The translations under genes and the position numbers were made by a program. Positions 17,496 through 25,821 of a stretch of 64,000 bases of DNA are shown here, one piece after another. The notes beneath the pieces were generated by a model. That model was not told where the DNA came from. It did no database searches and saw nothing but the letters and a program-made list of their open reading frames with translations. The stretch lies in NCBI GenBank assembly GCA_000307305.1, contig DF158882.1:609956-673955 (forward strand), in the 5' to 3' direction. The stretch comes from Enterobacteriaceae bacterium B14 (GTDB taxonomy: Bacteria > Pseudomonadota > Gammaproteobacteria > Enterobacterales > Enterobacteriaceae). Positions within the stretch are counted from its first letter, which is position 1, and each line of letters begins with the position of its first letter.

Positions 17496-17619
17496 GGGCG
17501 AATGCCGATGAAACTACATGAGACTCATAGGTTGCAGGTTCGAGTCCTGCCAGTGTTTGAAAGAGCACTGTAGCTCAGTTGGATAGAGCAATGAGAATGT
17601 TTCATCACTTTTGTCGCCC
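17496..17619 (+). ncRNA. yrlA: Y RNA 3, YrlA-like with permuted tRNA mimic
   Basis: Outer stem GGGCGA (17496-17501) with TCGCCC (17614-17619). Then ATGCC, inner stem GATGAAAC (17507-17514) with GTTTCATC (17599-17606), TACAT, and stem CTCAT (17524-17528) with ATGAG (17591-17595). Inside this is a T arm GCAGG-TTCGAGT-CCTGC (17534-17550), a capped acceptor CAGTG/CACTG (17551-17555, 17566-17570), and a near-perfect D arm (17570-17590) with GCTC/GAGC stem and GG in the loop. This T-arm then D-arm order is the known tRNA mimicry of bacterial YrlA. It is not an ordinary tRNA: no amino acid acceptor end exists. Confidence 0.85.
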
Positions 17620-17706
17620 GCTTTAATACAAGACTCAGAGATGAGCAGAGTGGTAGATAGCCGCAGTTAATTAGGCATCCCATTCGTGAAAAATGAAGGA
17701 AATAGA

Positions 17707-18930
17707 ATGAAACGTACAATAGAAGTAATGAATGTTGAGCAGGGACGTCCGGTAAAAATGTGGACAGAGGGAGTGCCAGTTGATGAAAAGGCAAAAGACC
17801 AACTACGAGACATGGCTAAAATGCCCTTTATCTTTAAACACATTGCAGTGATGCCTGATGTTCACGTCGGTAAAGGTTCAACCATTGGGTCTGTCATTCC
17901 GACGATGGGGGCGATTATCCCTGCTGCAGTGGGTGTGGATATCGGTTGTGGAATGATTGCGGCGAGAACGTCACTGCACGCAAGTGATTTGCCCGATAAT
18001 TTAGCTGGGTTACGTGATGCAATAGAACAGGCCGTACCACATGGGCGCGTTGTAGGGCAAGCCAAGCGAGATAAAGGCGCTTGGGGTAATGTGCCTGACC
18101 AAGTTGATCAAGATTGGTTAAAGCTATACCCAGATTTCTTACAGATTATTGATAAATATCCAATATTAAAAAACACCAATAACCGAAAGCATCTGGGAAC
18201 CTTGGGTACGGGTAACCACTTCATTGAAGTATGCTTAGATGAGAACCAAGCCGTGTGGTTTATGCTGCATTCAGGGTCGCGTGGTGTGGGGAATGCGATT
18301 GGTAGCCACTTTATCGAGCTAGCAAAAAAAGATATGCAGCGTCATTTCATCAACTTGCCGCATCAGGATCTGGCGTATCTGGTTGAGGGTAGCGAGCACT
18401 ATAACGACTATGTATTTGCGGTGGATTGGGCACAACGTTTTGCACGTCAAAACCGTGAAACGATGATGAGAAGTGTCATTGCTGCCGCGAAAAAAATCAT
18501 AACCAAGCCGTTTACATTAGATATGGCCGCAGTGAACTGTCACCACAACTATGTGCAGAAAGAGCAACATTTTGGGCAGGATGTGTTGGTTACCCGCAAA
18601 GGTGCGGTGAGTGCTCAGTTGGGTGAGTTAGGTATTATTCCTGGTTCTATGGGTGCACGTTCTTATATTGTTCGCGGTAAAGGTAATCCAGACGCATTCT
18701 GTTCATGCAGCCACGGGGCAGGCCGAATTATGAGCCGAACTGAAGCTAAGCGTCGTTTCTCTATCGCAGATCAGGTTGAGGCAACGGAAGGTGTGGAGTG
18801 CCGAAAAGATTCGGGTGTGATCGATGAAATTCCGATGGCATATAAAGATATTGACGCGGTAATGGCGGCCCAATCTGAACTGGTAGAAATTGTGCATACG
18901 CTGAAACAGGTTGTATGTGTGAAAGGATAA
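17707..18930 (+). CDS. rtcB: RNA-splicing ligase RtcB
   Basis: 407 residues from the ATG at 17707, preceded by GAAGGA; this gives the family start MKRTIEVM. RtcB joins 2',3'-cyclic phosphate or 3'-phosphate RNA ends to 5'-OH ends, using GTP and manganese. The metal-site and guanylation residues are visible: DVHVGKGSTIG, GVDIGCGM, GTGNHFIEV, LHSGSRGVGN, NCHHNY and CSCSHGAGR with the expected nucleophilic His. It follows the Y RNAs by 87 bp and is probably in the same sigma-54 unit. No rtcA (RNA 3'-phosphate cyclase) follows; the next gene is convergent dsbB. Confidence 0.97.
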   Translation: MKRTIEVMNVEQGRPVKMWTEGVPVDEKAKDQLRDMAKMPFIFKHIAVMPDVHVGKGSTIGSVIPTMGAIIPAAVGVDIGCGMIAARTSLHASDLPDNLAGLRDAIEQAVPHGRVVGQAKRDKGAWGNVPDQVDQDWLKLYPDFLQIIDKYPILKNTNNRKHLGTLGTGNHFIEVCLDENQAVWFMLHSGSRGVGNAIGSHFIELAKKDMQRHFINLPHQDLAYLVEGSEHYNDYVFAVDWAQRFARQNRETMMRSVIAAAKKIITKPFTLDMAAVNCHHNYVQKEQHFGQDVLVTRKGAVSAQLGELGIIPGSMGARSYIVRGKGNPDAFCSCSHGAGRIMSRTEAKRRFSIADQVEATEGVECRKDSGVIDEIPMAYKDIDAVMAAQSELVEIVHTLKQVVCVKG

Positions 18931-18977
18931 TAACGGAATATGCTGTATGAGCTAAGGTAACATACAGCGCAACAAAA

Positions 18978-18999
18978 TCGGCCAGCGTAAGCTGGCCGA
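18978..18999 (-). terminator. Terminator between convergent rtcB and dsbB
   Basis: TCGGCCAGC (18978-18986) and GCTGGCCGA (18991-18999) with loop GTAA. On the minus strand the stem is followed by TTTTGTTG, so it suits dsbB; it can also end rtcB. Confidence 0.75.
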
Positions 19000-19032
19000 A
19001 GTGATCATAGATATGAGGTTAGACAGCAGTTA

Positions 19033-19563
19033 TTAACGCCCAAACAGGTCGCGCTGACGAGGTCTAATGAACTGAGCGATTAACACAAGAACACCCACCA
19101 CAAAAAATGCGGCAAAGATACCTACCAGCCACTGTGGCATCTCTAATGTTAAAAATGCCCACTGTTTTACTGAACAGTCACCAGAGGCGAGGAAAATGGA
19201 TGGCATCCACTTATCTAGCGGTAACCAAGATGGGAAGCTGACGAAGAAATCACAGGTATTAAACGGTGATGGGTGCAGCTGCATCATGGTGTGTTTCCAC
19301 GCTAGCTGAAAACCTTCCCAAGCACTATAAAGCCAAAGCGCGATAGCAGCGAACCGTAACGGTGATGAAGGCGCGATAGCACCTAACAATCCTGCGCCCA
19401 TAATGCCGAATAGAGCACAACGCTCATAGATACAAAGCACACAGGGTTGTAGCAGCATCACGTGCTGAAAGTAGAGAGCAGCAAGCTCTAGCATCAGGGC
19501 AACTAAGGCCATTAACAGCCAAGCGCCACGTCCGCGTGAACAATGATTCAAATAGCGTAACAT
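19033..19563 (-). CDS. dsbB: Disulfide bond formation protein DsbB
   Basis: 176 residues, four membrane helices. DsbB reoxidises periplasmic DsbA and passes electrons to ubiquinone in the inner membrane. The four essential cysteines are at the E. coli positions: CVLC at 41-44, and Cys 104 and Cys 130 in the second periplasmic loop. It lies downstream of nhaB in the same direction, as in E. coli, with a hairpin in the 193-bp gap. Confidence 0.97.
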   Translation of the reverse strand: MLRYLNHCSRGRGAWLLMALVALMLELAALYFQHVMLLQPCVLCIYERCALFGIMGAGLLGAIAPSSPLRFAAIALWLYSAWEGFQLAWKHTMMQLHPSPFNTCDFFVSFPSWLPLDKWMPSIFLASGDCSVKQWAFLTLEMPQWLVGIFAAFFVVGVLVLIAQFIRPRQRDLFGR

Positions 19564-19719
19564 TTAGATTTTTCATCCATGCAGTGTGCAATAGACCCGC
19601 AGTGTAAACCAAATTATGGTTTGTGCCAGCTATCTAGCCATAAATCAAAGGAAAATAAACGTAAAGATAGTGAAAAAGTCTTTCTTCTAAGAGCTGAGAC
19701 AGAGAGGCGTATTTCGCTG

Positions 19720-19748
19720 TTACCGCTCTTAAATATTAAGAGCGGTAA
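19720..19748 (-). terminator. Hairpin between nhaB and dsbB
   Basis: TTACCGCTCTTAA and TTAAGAGCGGTAA form a 13-bp perfect stem with a 3-nt loop, starting 9 bp after the nhaB stop. There is no T tract on the minus strand, so it may attenuate or stabilise the message rather than terminate it. Confidence 0.5.
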
Positions 19749-19756
19749 GGTGTATT

Positions 19757-21322
19757 TTAGTGGCTTTCTGGCATTGATAGCCAATTCCACTTATAGAAAA
19801 GATCGGTCATAGGGTGCAAGGTATATTCAACGCATAGCAGCCCCACTAACGTTAATACGATGGTATAAGGCAGCGCCATAAGTACCATTCGGCCATAAGA
19901 GAGACGAATTAGAGGGGCCAAAGCCGAAGTAAGCAGGAATAAAAACGCAGCCTGACCATTTGGGGTTGCAACAGAAGGAAGGTTGGTTCCTGTATTAATC
20001 GCAACCGCTAACATCTGGTATTGCGGCAGAGAGACGATACCGGCCTCTAGCGCTGCACGGGCTTCAGTGATGTAGACTGTACCGACAAAAACGTTGTCAG
20101 AGATAGATGAGAGCAAGCCATTAAAGAGATAAAACAGAGCAAGCTGGGATGATTCATCTGCCTGTAAAACATAGTGGATAACGGGAGTGAACAGGCCTTG
20201 ATCCACGATAACGGCAACCACAGCAAAGAAGACGGTGAGAAGGGAAGCAAAGGGTAACGCCTCCTGAAAGGCCTTTCCTAAATCATGTTCTTCGGTTATT
20301 CCGCATAGTGATGTAGCTAAAATAATCACCGTTAAGCCGATGAGGCCAACTTCGGCCAAATGCAATGCAAGGGCAACGATAAGCCAAATGCCAATTAGCG
20401 CCTGTACGTGTAGTTTGACTTTGTCTGATATGGTACGTTTTGCTGACATTTCTTTGTCGTAGTTAGCCAGAATATCGCGTACTGGGCTAGGTAATGCTGC
20501 ACCATAACCAAACAGGTGGAAGCGCTCGACTAAAACACAGGTTAATAGGCCAAAAAACATTACGGGGACAGTAATTGGCGCCATCCTGATAAGAAAGGTG
20601 ATGAAGTCCCAACCTGCATATTTAGCAATAATAAGGTTCTGTGGTTCACCGACCATAGTCATGACACCACCGAGTGCGGTACCTACGCCAGCATGCATCA
20701 ATAAGCTACGAAGAAAAGAGCGGAATTGCTCCAGAATATTCCTATTGGAAACATTGCTGAGTAGGACCGAGTCATCGCTTGTGTCATGCTTTTGGCCTTC
20801 AGGTAGATTAGAAACAACACGATGATAAATGGAGTAAAAACCAATGCCGACGCTGATAACAACAGCAATAACGGTTAGCGCATCGAGAAACGCGGATAAA
20901 AAAGCAGAGGATAAACAAAATGCCAAAGAGAGAGTGGTTTTTGATTTTATATTAATAAGCAGCTTGGTAAATATGAATAACAGAAGCTGCTTCATAAAAT
21001 AAATACCAGCCACCATAAATACTAATAGCAGTAATACTTCTAAGTTAGCGGCGACTTCTTTTCTAACATGCTCTGCCGATGTCATTCCTACCATCACAGC
21101 TTCAATAGCGAGAAGGCCACCGGGTTGCAAAGGGTAGCATTTTAGTGCCATCGCCAGAGTAAAGATGAACTCTGCGACCAATAGCCAGCCTGCGAAAAAC
21201 TTGCTAACAAAAAAGAAAACCAGTGGATTAATGATGAGAAATGCGATGATCGCGACCTTGTACCAGTCAGGCGCTTTCCCTAAAAAATTCTTAATGAAAG
21301 CATTTGCGTAAGTGTTATCCAT
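19757..21322 (-). CDS. nhaB: Na+/H+ antiporter NhaB
   Basis: 521 residues, about twelve membrane helices across the inner membrane. NhaB expels sodium in exchange for protons and helps pH and salt tolerance. [13 protein letters not shown] at the start, [18 protein letters not shown] and [16 protein letters not shown] are conserved in the family. It is divergent from fadR, with dsbB downstream, the E. coli arrangement. Confidence 0.96.
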   Translation of the reverse strand: MDNTYANAFIKNFLGKAPDWYKVAIIAFLIINPLVFFFVSKFFAGWLLVAEFIFTLAMALKCYPLQPGGLLAIEAVMVGMTSAEHVRKEVAANLEVLLLLVFMVAGIYFMKQLLLFIFTKLLINIKSKTTLSLAFCLSSAFLSAFLDALTVIAVVISVGIGFYSIYHRVVSNLPEGQKHDTSDDSVLLSNVSNRNILEQFRSFLRSLLMHAGVGTALGGVMTMVGEPQNLIIAKYAGWDFITFLIRMAPITVPVMFFGLLTCVLVERFHLFGYGAALPSPVRDILANYDKEMSAKRTISDKVKLHVQALIGIWLIVALALHLAEVGLIGLTVIILATSLCGITEEHDLGKAFQEALPFASLLTVFFAVVAVIVDQGLFTPVIHYVLQADESSQLALFYLFNGLLSSISDNVFVGTVYITEARAALEAGIVSLPQYQMLAVAINTGTNLPSVATPNGQAAFLFLLTSALAPLIRLSYGRMVLMALPYTIVLTLVGLLCVEYTLHPMTDLFYKWNWLSMPESH

Positions 21323-21652
21323 AAAGTCATTCCGCCAAAAAATTAATTGTTTTTAGTTAGATACCGATAAAAATTTGAGTAACAACATACTGCCGTATAA
21401 ATGCTCAATGGAGAATACCTTGGCGAGTAGATTTTGTATTTAGCGGTACGCACAGATATTGTGCTTCTTTCGGTGGTGAGCTTCAATGCTTTTTGAAATC
21501 AATAGTATATAAAAGTAGTTATATTAAAATCCACATGCATACTCGCCAGCGGTGCTGCTCAGTATCGTGCCGTTCTATTTATGAATAAATTGATCTGGTA
21601 TGATGAGCATACGTGTATCTTTATATAAAACATCGCTACGGAACGTTAAAAC
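21323..21652. other. Divergent nhaB/fadR promoter region
   Basis: 330 bp of AT-rich DNA holding both promoters. The only symmetry I noted is TGGCGAGTA (21421-21429) facing TACTCGCCA (21540-21548), 110 bp apart; it may be chance. Confidence 0.4.
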
Positions 21653-22369
21653 ATGGTAATTAAGGCGCAGAGTCCGGCTGGGTTTGCGGAAGAGTATATT
21701 ATTGAGAGTATTTGGAATAACCGCTTTCCACCCGGAACTATTTTGCCCGCAGAGCGTGAATTGTCCGAGCTGATTGGCGTTACACGCACCACGTTACGTG
21801 AAGTTTTACAGCGCTTAGCTCGTGATGGATGGTTAACTATCCAACATGGCAAGCCAACCAAAGTGAATAACTTTTGGGAAACCTCAGGGCTCAATATTCT
21901 TGAGACACTAGCGCGTTTGGATCATGAAAGTGTGCCAGCACTTATCTCGAATCTCCTCTCGGTGCGCACCAATATCTCCTCTATTTTTATTCGTACCGCC
22001 GTAAAACAAAATCCGGTGGCTTCCCAAGAAGTGTTGTCTCAGGTTCATACCGTCGAAGATCACGCAGATGCATTTGCAGAGTTAGATTATGGTATTTTCC
22101 GGGGGCTAGCGTTTGCCTCAGGCAATCCTATTTATGGTTTGATCCTCAATGGCATGAAAGGCTTGTATCAGAGAGTCGGGCGTTATTATTTTTCTAACCC
22201 TGAAGCGCGTAAATTAGCGATTCGCTTTTATGACCATCTTGCACAAATCTGTCGGGATAAACAGGCTGATAAAGTGATGGAGTGTGTAAGACAATATGGT
22301 AAAGAGAGTGGCGCAATTTGGCTGAGTATGCAGGGGACAATGCCGAGTGACCTAGCGGATGCCCGATAG
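21653..22369 (+). CDS. fadR: Fatty acid metabolism regulator FadR
   Basis: 238 residues, one fewer than E. coli. A GntR-family regulator that represses beta-oxidation genes and activates unsaturated fatty acid synthesis; long-chain acyl-CoA releases it from DNA. The N-terminal winged helix has the conserved [19 protein letters not shown] and [20 protein letters not shown]; the rest is the helical acyl-CoA domain. fadD, a known FadR target, is 19 kb upstream with a possible site. Confidence 0.97.
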   Translation: MVIKAQSPAGFAEEYIIESIWNNRFPPGTILPAERELSELIGVTRTTLREVLQRLARDGWLTIQHGKPTKVNNFWETSGLNILETLARLDHESVPALISNLLSVRTNISSIFIRTAVKQNPVASQEVLSQVHTVEDHADAFAELDYGIFRGLAFASGNPIYGLILNGMKGLYQRVGRYYFSNPEARKLAIRFYDHLAQICRDKQADKVMECVRQYGKESGAIWLSMQGTMPSDLADAR

Positions 22370-22491
22370 ATTCAGCATAAATATATTCGATATAAAGAAC
22401 ATTAGCGTAAATAATAAAGCATTGGCGCATTCACTCGATGAATGCATAGGAATAGATCAAATCAGTTGACGATATAAAGGAAAGTAATCTA

Positions 22492-23244
22492 ATGGAACAA
22501 ACTCCAAGGAATGTGTTGGTTGTACCGGCGTTACCTATTGTTCAAAGCGGTGTGATGTCGTTATCCCCAACCTTTAAAGGCGTCCGTCATGATGGACATA
22601 TGAATAAATTAAACGCTCATGTTCGCGGTGAAATAACGAGGGTAGAGCTGCTTGATTATCTTAAGGCTCAAGATATCGATCCCAATGTAGACCAAGAGTT
22701 TGCAATTTTCCTTAAAAGTATTCCTGAACAAACAGCCGCTTGTGCGGCTTATATGGCATCGGTTGTTTTGACAGCACCAAATCATGATGAGTACTTAGAA
22801 CCAGCGGGTACAAAGAATGAGAAAGGTGAGCCAGAAATCAGAATAAATGAAGAGAAAATTGCGCAGGCAATGGCAACAAAATTAGCCTTAGCTCAAGCGA
22901 ATGCAGATATTTTTTCTCTTATCGCAAAAGAAATGCCAGCTAATCTGTCCTTGCATGAATGCCGTGCTGAAGTGATCCGTTTGTTTAGCTTATTAGCGCC
23001 AATGTATATGGAGCGCGCAAGACATCATTTTCCTGGCAACGTGCAGTTCAAAGTGGTGACAATGACCACAGAGCAATTCGTCTTTAATAGCAATATCGGC
23101 TATTTATTCAGCTTTGATCACATTGATGGTTTGCAACTTCGTTTAGGCGGTATGAACTGGTACGGACGCGGTGAGTTTTTAGGGCATCGTTACACCTTAC
23201 CAATCGCATATTTGCCTGAAGAAGTTAATGCGTTGTTTGCATAA
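22492..23244 (+). CDS. Hypothetical protein, 250 residues
   Basis: I do not recognise this protein. It has no signal peptide or membrane helix. It begins with a hydrophobic VLVVPALPIV stretch, then a segment with charged and helical character (about 40-75, 110-165: EEKIAQAMATKLALAQANAD), and ends in a Gly/Tyr-rich part (LRLGGMNWYGRGEFLGHRYT). It has few cysteines and balanced composition, with AAGGAAAG before the ATG and its own terminator, so it looks like a real single-gene unit. It lies 122 bp after fadR in the same direction but need not be cotranscribed. Confidence 0.8.
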   Translation: MEQTPRNVLVVPALPIVQSGVMSLSPTFKGVRHDGHMNKLNAHVRGEITRVELLDYLKAQDIDPNVDQEFAIFLKSIPEQTAACAAYMASVVLTAPNHDEYLEPAGTKNEKGEPEIRINEEKIAQAMATKLALAQANADIFSLIAKEMPANLSLHECRAEVIRLFSLLAPMYMERARHHFPGNVQFKVVTMTTEQFVFNSNIGYLFSFDHIDGLQLRLGGMNWYGRGEFLGHRYTLPIAYLPEEVNALFA

Positions 23245-23348
23245 TTTCTTCGCCGTATTAAGACTGTAAAAATTGAGTTGTACTAAATTAGTAATAAAAC
23301 AACGCGTAGTCGTAAATAAGTCAGCATAATTTAGTACAGCAATAAATA

Positions 23349-23377
23349 ACGGGCAGATATTCTCTGCCCGTTTTTTA
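23349..23377 (+). terminator. Rho-independent terminator
   Basis: ACGGGCAGA (23349-23357) and TCTGCCCGT (23363-23371) with TATTC loop, followed by TTTTTT. It ends the 22492-23244 gene and can also serve convergent aegA, as the minus side is followed by TATTTATT. Confidence 0.88.
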
Positions 23378-23425
23378 TTGCTATCTATTTTCATAGTGGC
23401 GCTATATCGCGCCACTATCGCAAAG

Positions 23426-25441
23426 TCACGATTGCAGCGTAATACCCTGTTTCTTCACCTTCAGAAACTTCATGATCCCTTCGGCAGTCCGGCGAGCATC
23501 AGCCATGGCGGTAACTACCAAGTCGGCACCGCGAACAACATCACCTGCGGCAAAGATTTTCGGATTACTGGTCTGGCCTGGTATCTCTTTCGTCACATCA
23601 GCAACGATTCCTCCCCATTTATCCAGCTCGACATCATAGGGTTCCAACCACGGCATTTTGTGGGCGTTAAAGCCAAAAGCCATGATGACGGCGTCGGCTT
23701 CCAAGGTGAATTCAGAGCCTTCAATGGGGCGAGGGCGGCGACGGCCTGCCGCGTCAGGTTCACCCATCTCTGTTCTAACCATACGAATACCGCTGACGTG
23801 CCCCTCTTTATCTAGCTCTATAAACAGAGGCTGTAGGTTAAACATAAATTCAACCCCTTCTTCCCGTGAGTTTTTAACCTCTTTCTTCGAACCGGGCATA
23901 TTGGCTTCATCACGGCGATAAGCACAAATTACGCTTTCAGCGCCGTGGCGAATTGAGGTTCGCAAGCAGTCCATTGCAGTATCACCACCACCAAGAACGA
24001 CAACGCGCTTACCTTCCATATTAATATATGGCTCTTCAGGGGAGTCAGGAAAGCCCATGAGGTGTTTGGTATTCGCAATCAGGAAAGGCAGGGCGGCAAA
24101 AACGCCCGGCGCGTCTTCGTTCTCTAACCCACCACGCATTGAGTCATAAGTTCCAACTCCGACAAATACCGCATCATACTCATCCATTAATTGGTCCATG
24201 GTGACATCGACGCCAACCTCGGTATTTAAATGGAACTCCATACCCATATCAGTAAATATTTGGCGGCGCTTAGTGAGGATCTCTTTCTCTAATTTAAAGG
24301 CAGGGATACCGAAGGTGAGTAGCCCCCCAATCTCAGGATGGCGATCGTAGATGACGGGCTTGATACCGCTACGAGTTAGGATATCCGCACAGGCTAAACT
24401 TGCTGGGCCTGCACCAATCAGGGCTACTCGCTTATTGGTTGGTACAACGTGGGAAAGGTCTGGTTTCCAGCCCATTTCAAAGGCTTTATCGGTAATGTAG
24501 CGCTCGATATTACCCACGGTAACAGACCCGTACTCGTTACCTAATGTACAAGAGCCTTCACACAGACGATCTTGTGGGCAAACGCGCCCAGTGACTTCAG
24601 GCAGTGTATTGGTTTGGTGCGAAAGCTCTACTGCTTCTAAAATACGGCCCTCACTGACTAACTTAAGCCAGTGTGGAATACGATTGTGTAAAGGGCAGGT
24701 CCATTCGCAAAAACTATGATCACCGCAAGTTAGGCAGCGTGTTGCCTGTGATTTTGCCTGCACGGGTGTGAAACCATTATAGATTTCCACAAACTGTGCT
24801 TTACGAATTTCGATAGGTTTCTTATTAGGGTCGACGCGGGCTGGCGTCTTGTTCATCTCAATTCGCTCTTTGGATGGAACGAGTTTCGCTTTTGCCGCAG
24901 CAGCGGTAACACTTTTGTACGAGAAGAGCATTCCGCTCTCTTCATTCATCGCCGTTTGCAACTGGCGCTGGCGGCGTAACGCCTGTAGCGAGTCGCGGCT
25001 AACCAGCTGTAGTGCATTGCTCGGGCAAGCGCCGACACAGGCAGGCCCGTGTTCTAAGCCTTCACACAAGTCACATTTTAGCGCGCTAGCATCGGTGCCT
25101 GAGCCTCCTTCATTGTGTTGAGTGGTCACAACATTGATGGCACCAAACGGGCAGGCTACGACACAGGTTTTACAGCCGATACATTTCTCTTGAATGACCT
25201 GAATACTCTCTTTGGAACGCTCGATAGCCCCGTTTGGGCACACGTTAGCGCAGGGGGCATCTTCACACTGGCGGCACATAACGGCAGTGCGGACTTTCTC
25301 TATTTTTATGACTTTGACTCTGGGGAGAAAGTTATCTGCCGTAATCGGGTGGAATCCATCATTGTGTGCCATGACACAAGCAACTTCACAGCTACGGCAG
25401 CCGATACAATTTTTGGGGTCTGCGATAACGAAACGGTTCAT
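23426..25441 (-). CDS. aegA: AegA-like iron-sulfur and FAD-dependent oxidoreductase
   Basis: 671 residues from the ATG at 25441 (GAGGA upstream); earlier in-frame ATGs lack family sequence. The first 180 residues form a four-cluster ferredoxin of the HycB type: CIGCRSCEVAC, CRQCEDAPCANVC, CIGCKTCVVAC and CDLCEG. The rest is a GltD-like glutamate synthase small-subunit domain: CLTCGDHSFCEWTC, FAD motif GAGPASLACA and NADPH motif VVLGGGDTAMDC. E. coli AegA is linked to anaerobic uric acid breakdown. It probably moves electrons between NADPH and another partner. It lies downstream of nifJ with its own gap. Confidence 0.9.
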   Translation of the reverse strand: MNRFVIADPKNCIGCRSCEVACVMAHNDGFHPITADNFLPRVKVIKIEKVRTAVMCRQCEDAPCANVCPNGAIERSKESIQVIQEKCIGCKTCVVACPFGAINVVTTQHNEGGSGTDASALKCDLCEGLEHGPACVGACPSNALQLVSRDSLQALRRQRQLQTAMNEESGMLFSYKSVTAAAAKAKLVPSKERIEMNKTPARVDPNKKPIEIRKAQFVEIYNGFTPVQAKSQATRCLTCGDHSFCEWTCPLHNRIPHWLKLVSEGRILEAVELSHQTNTLPEVTGRVCPQDRLCEGSCTLGNEYGSVTVGNIERYITDKAFEMGWKPDLSHVVPTNKRVALIGAGPASLACADILTRSGIKPVIYDRHPEIGGLLTFGIPAFKLEKEILTKRRQIFTDMGMEFHLNTEVGVDVTMDQLMDEYDAVFVGVGTYDSMRGGLENEDAPGVFAALPFLIANTKHLMGFPDSPEEPYINMEGKRVVVLGGGDTAMDCLRTSIRHGAESVICAYRRDEANMPGSKKEVKNSREEGVEFMFNLQPLFIELDKEGHVSGIRMVRTEMGEPDAAGRRRPRPIEGSEFTLEADAVIMAFGFNAHKMPWLEPYDVELDKWGGIVADVTKEIPGQTSNPKIFAAGDVVRGADLVVTAMADARRTAEGIMKFLKVKKQGITLQS

Positions 25442-25685
25442 AGCATCCTCGCCCTGATTATCTTTAAGTTGAAATGAAAGTGTTCTATTGAGTTTATGTA
25501 TGCACAGACTATGCAAGGTAAGGTAAATGCAGGGGGGGATATAGGTATTGATGTTTGTAAATGCGGGAAGCATCACAAATATAGGGGTTATTGAGAGTGA
25601 ATTAACCCAATCAGTTACGTTATCCGAAAAACGATAAGCGGCTCTATTTGGGAATGATAATTACTCATTTTTGACAAAGAAAGAA

Positions 25686-25724
25686 CATTATCAAAATGGT
25701 ACGCGTCATTATCACAATGGTTCG
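25686..25724. repeat. Tandem 18-bp direct repeat upstream of aegA
   Basis: Two copies start at 25686 and 25707, exactly 21 bp apart, and match at 16 of 18 positions: the shared core is CATTATCA-AATGGT-CG. They lie about 245 bp before the aegA start and 33 bp beyond the nifJ-side hairpin. Spacing of two helical turns suggests two adjacent sites for one regulator. Confidence 0.5.
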
Positions 25725-25756
25725 TATTGATATCTTGAACAAAGAAATGAAACGAG

Positions 25757-25784
25757 AAAGGGCGCGGAGTCATCCGCGCCCTTT
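25757..25784 (-). terminator. Hairpin downstream of nifJ
   Basis: AAAGGGCGCGGA (25757-25768) and TCCGCGCCCTTT (25773-25784) form a 12-bp GC-rich stem with loop GTCA, 38-65 bp after the nifJ stop. It probably separates nifJ from aegA. Confidence 0.7.
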
Positions 25785-25821
25785 AGATGATGAACAGCGT
25801 ATAGCTGCCGTAAGAGCAGAT

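Noticed and set aside
17534-17590. An ordinary tRNA gene, suggested by perfect T-arm and D-arm sequences
   Set aside because: The arms are in the reverse order, no anticodon arm lies between them and no acceptor end exists. The flanking stems match the other two Y RNAs.
17621-17700. A fourth Y RNA or tRNA-like segment before rtcB (GAGCAGAGTGGTAGA)
   Set aside because: No ATGC(C/A)/TACAT motif and no inner or outer stem could be drawn.
21421-21548. Inverted 9-mers TGGCGAGTA/TACTCGCCA 110 bp apart between nhaB and fadR
   Set aside because: Too far apart for a usual operator or hairpin, and one such pair is not unlikely by chance in 330 bp.
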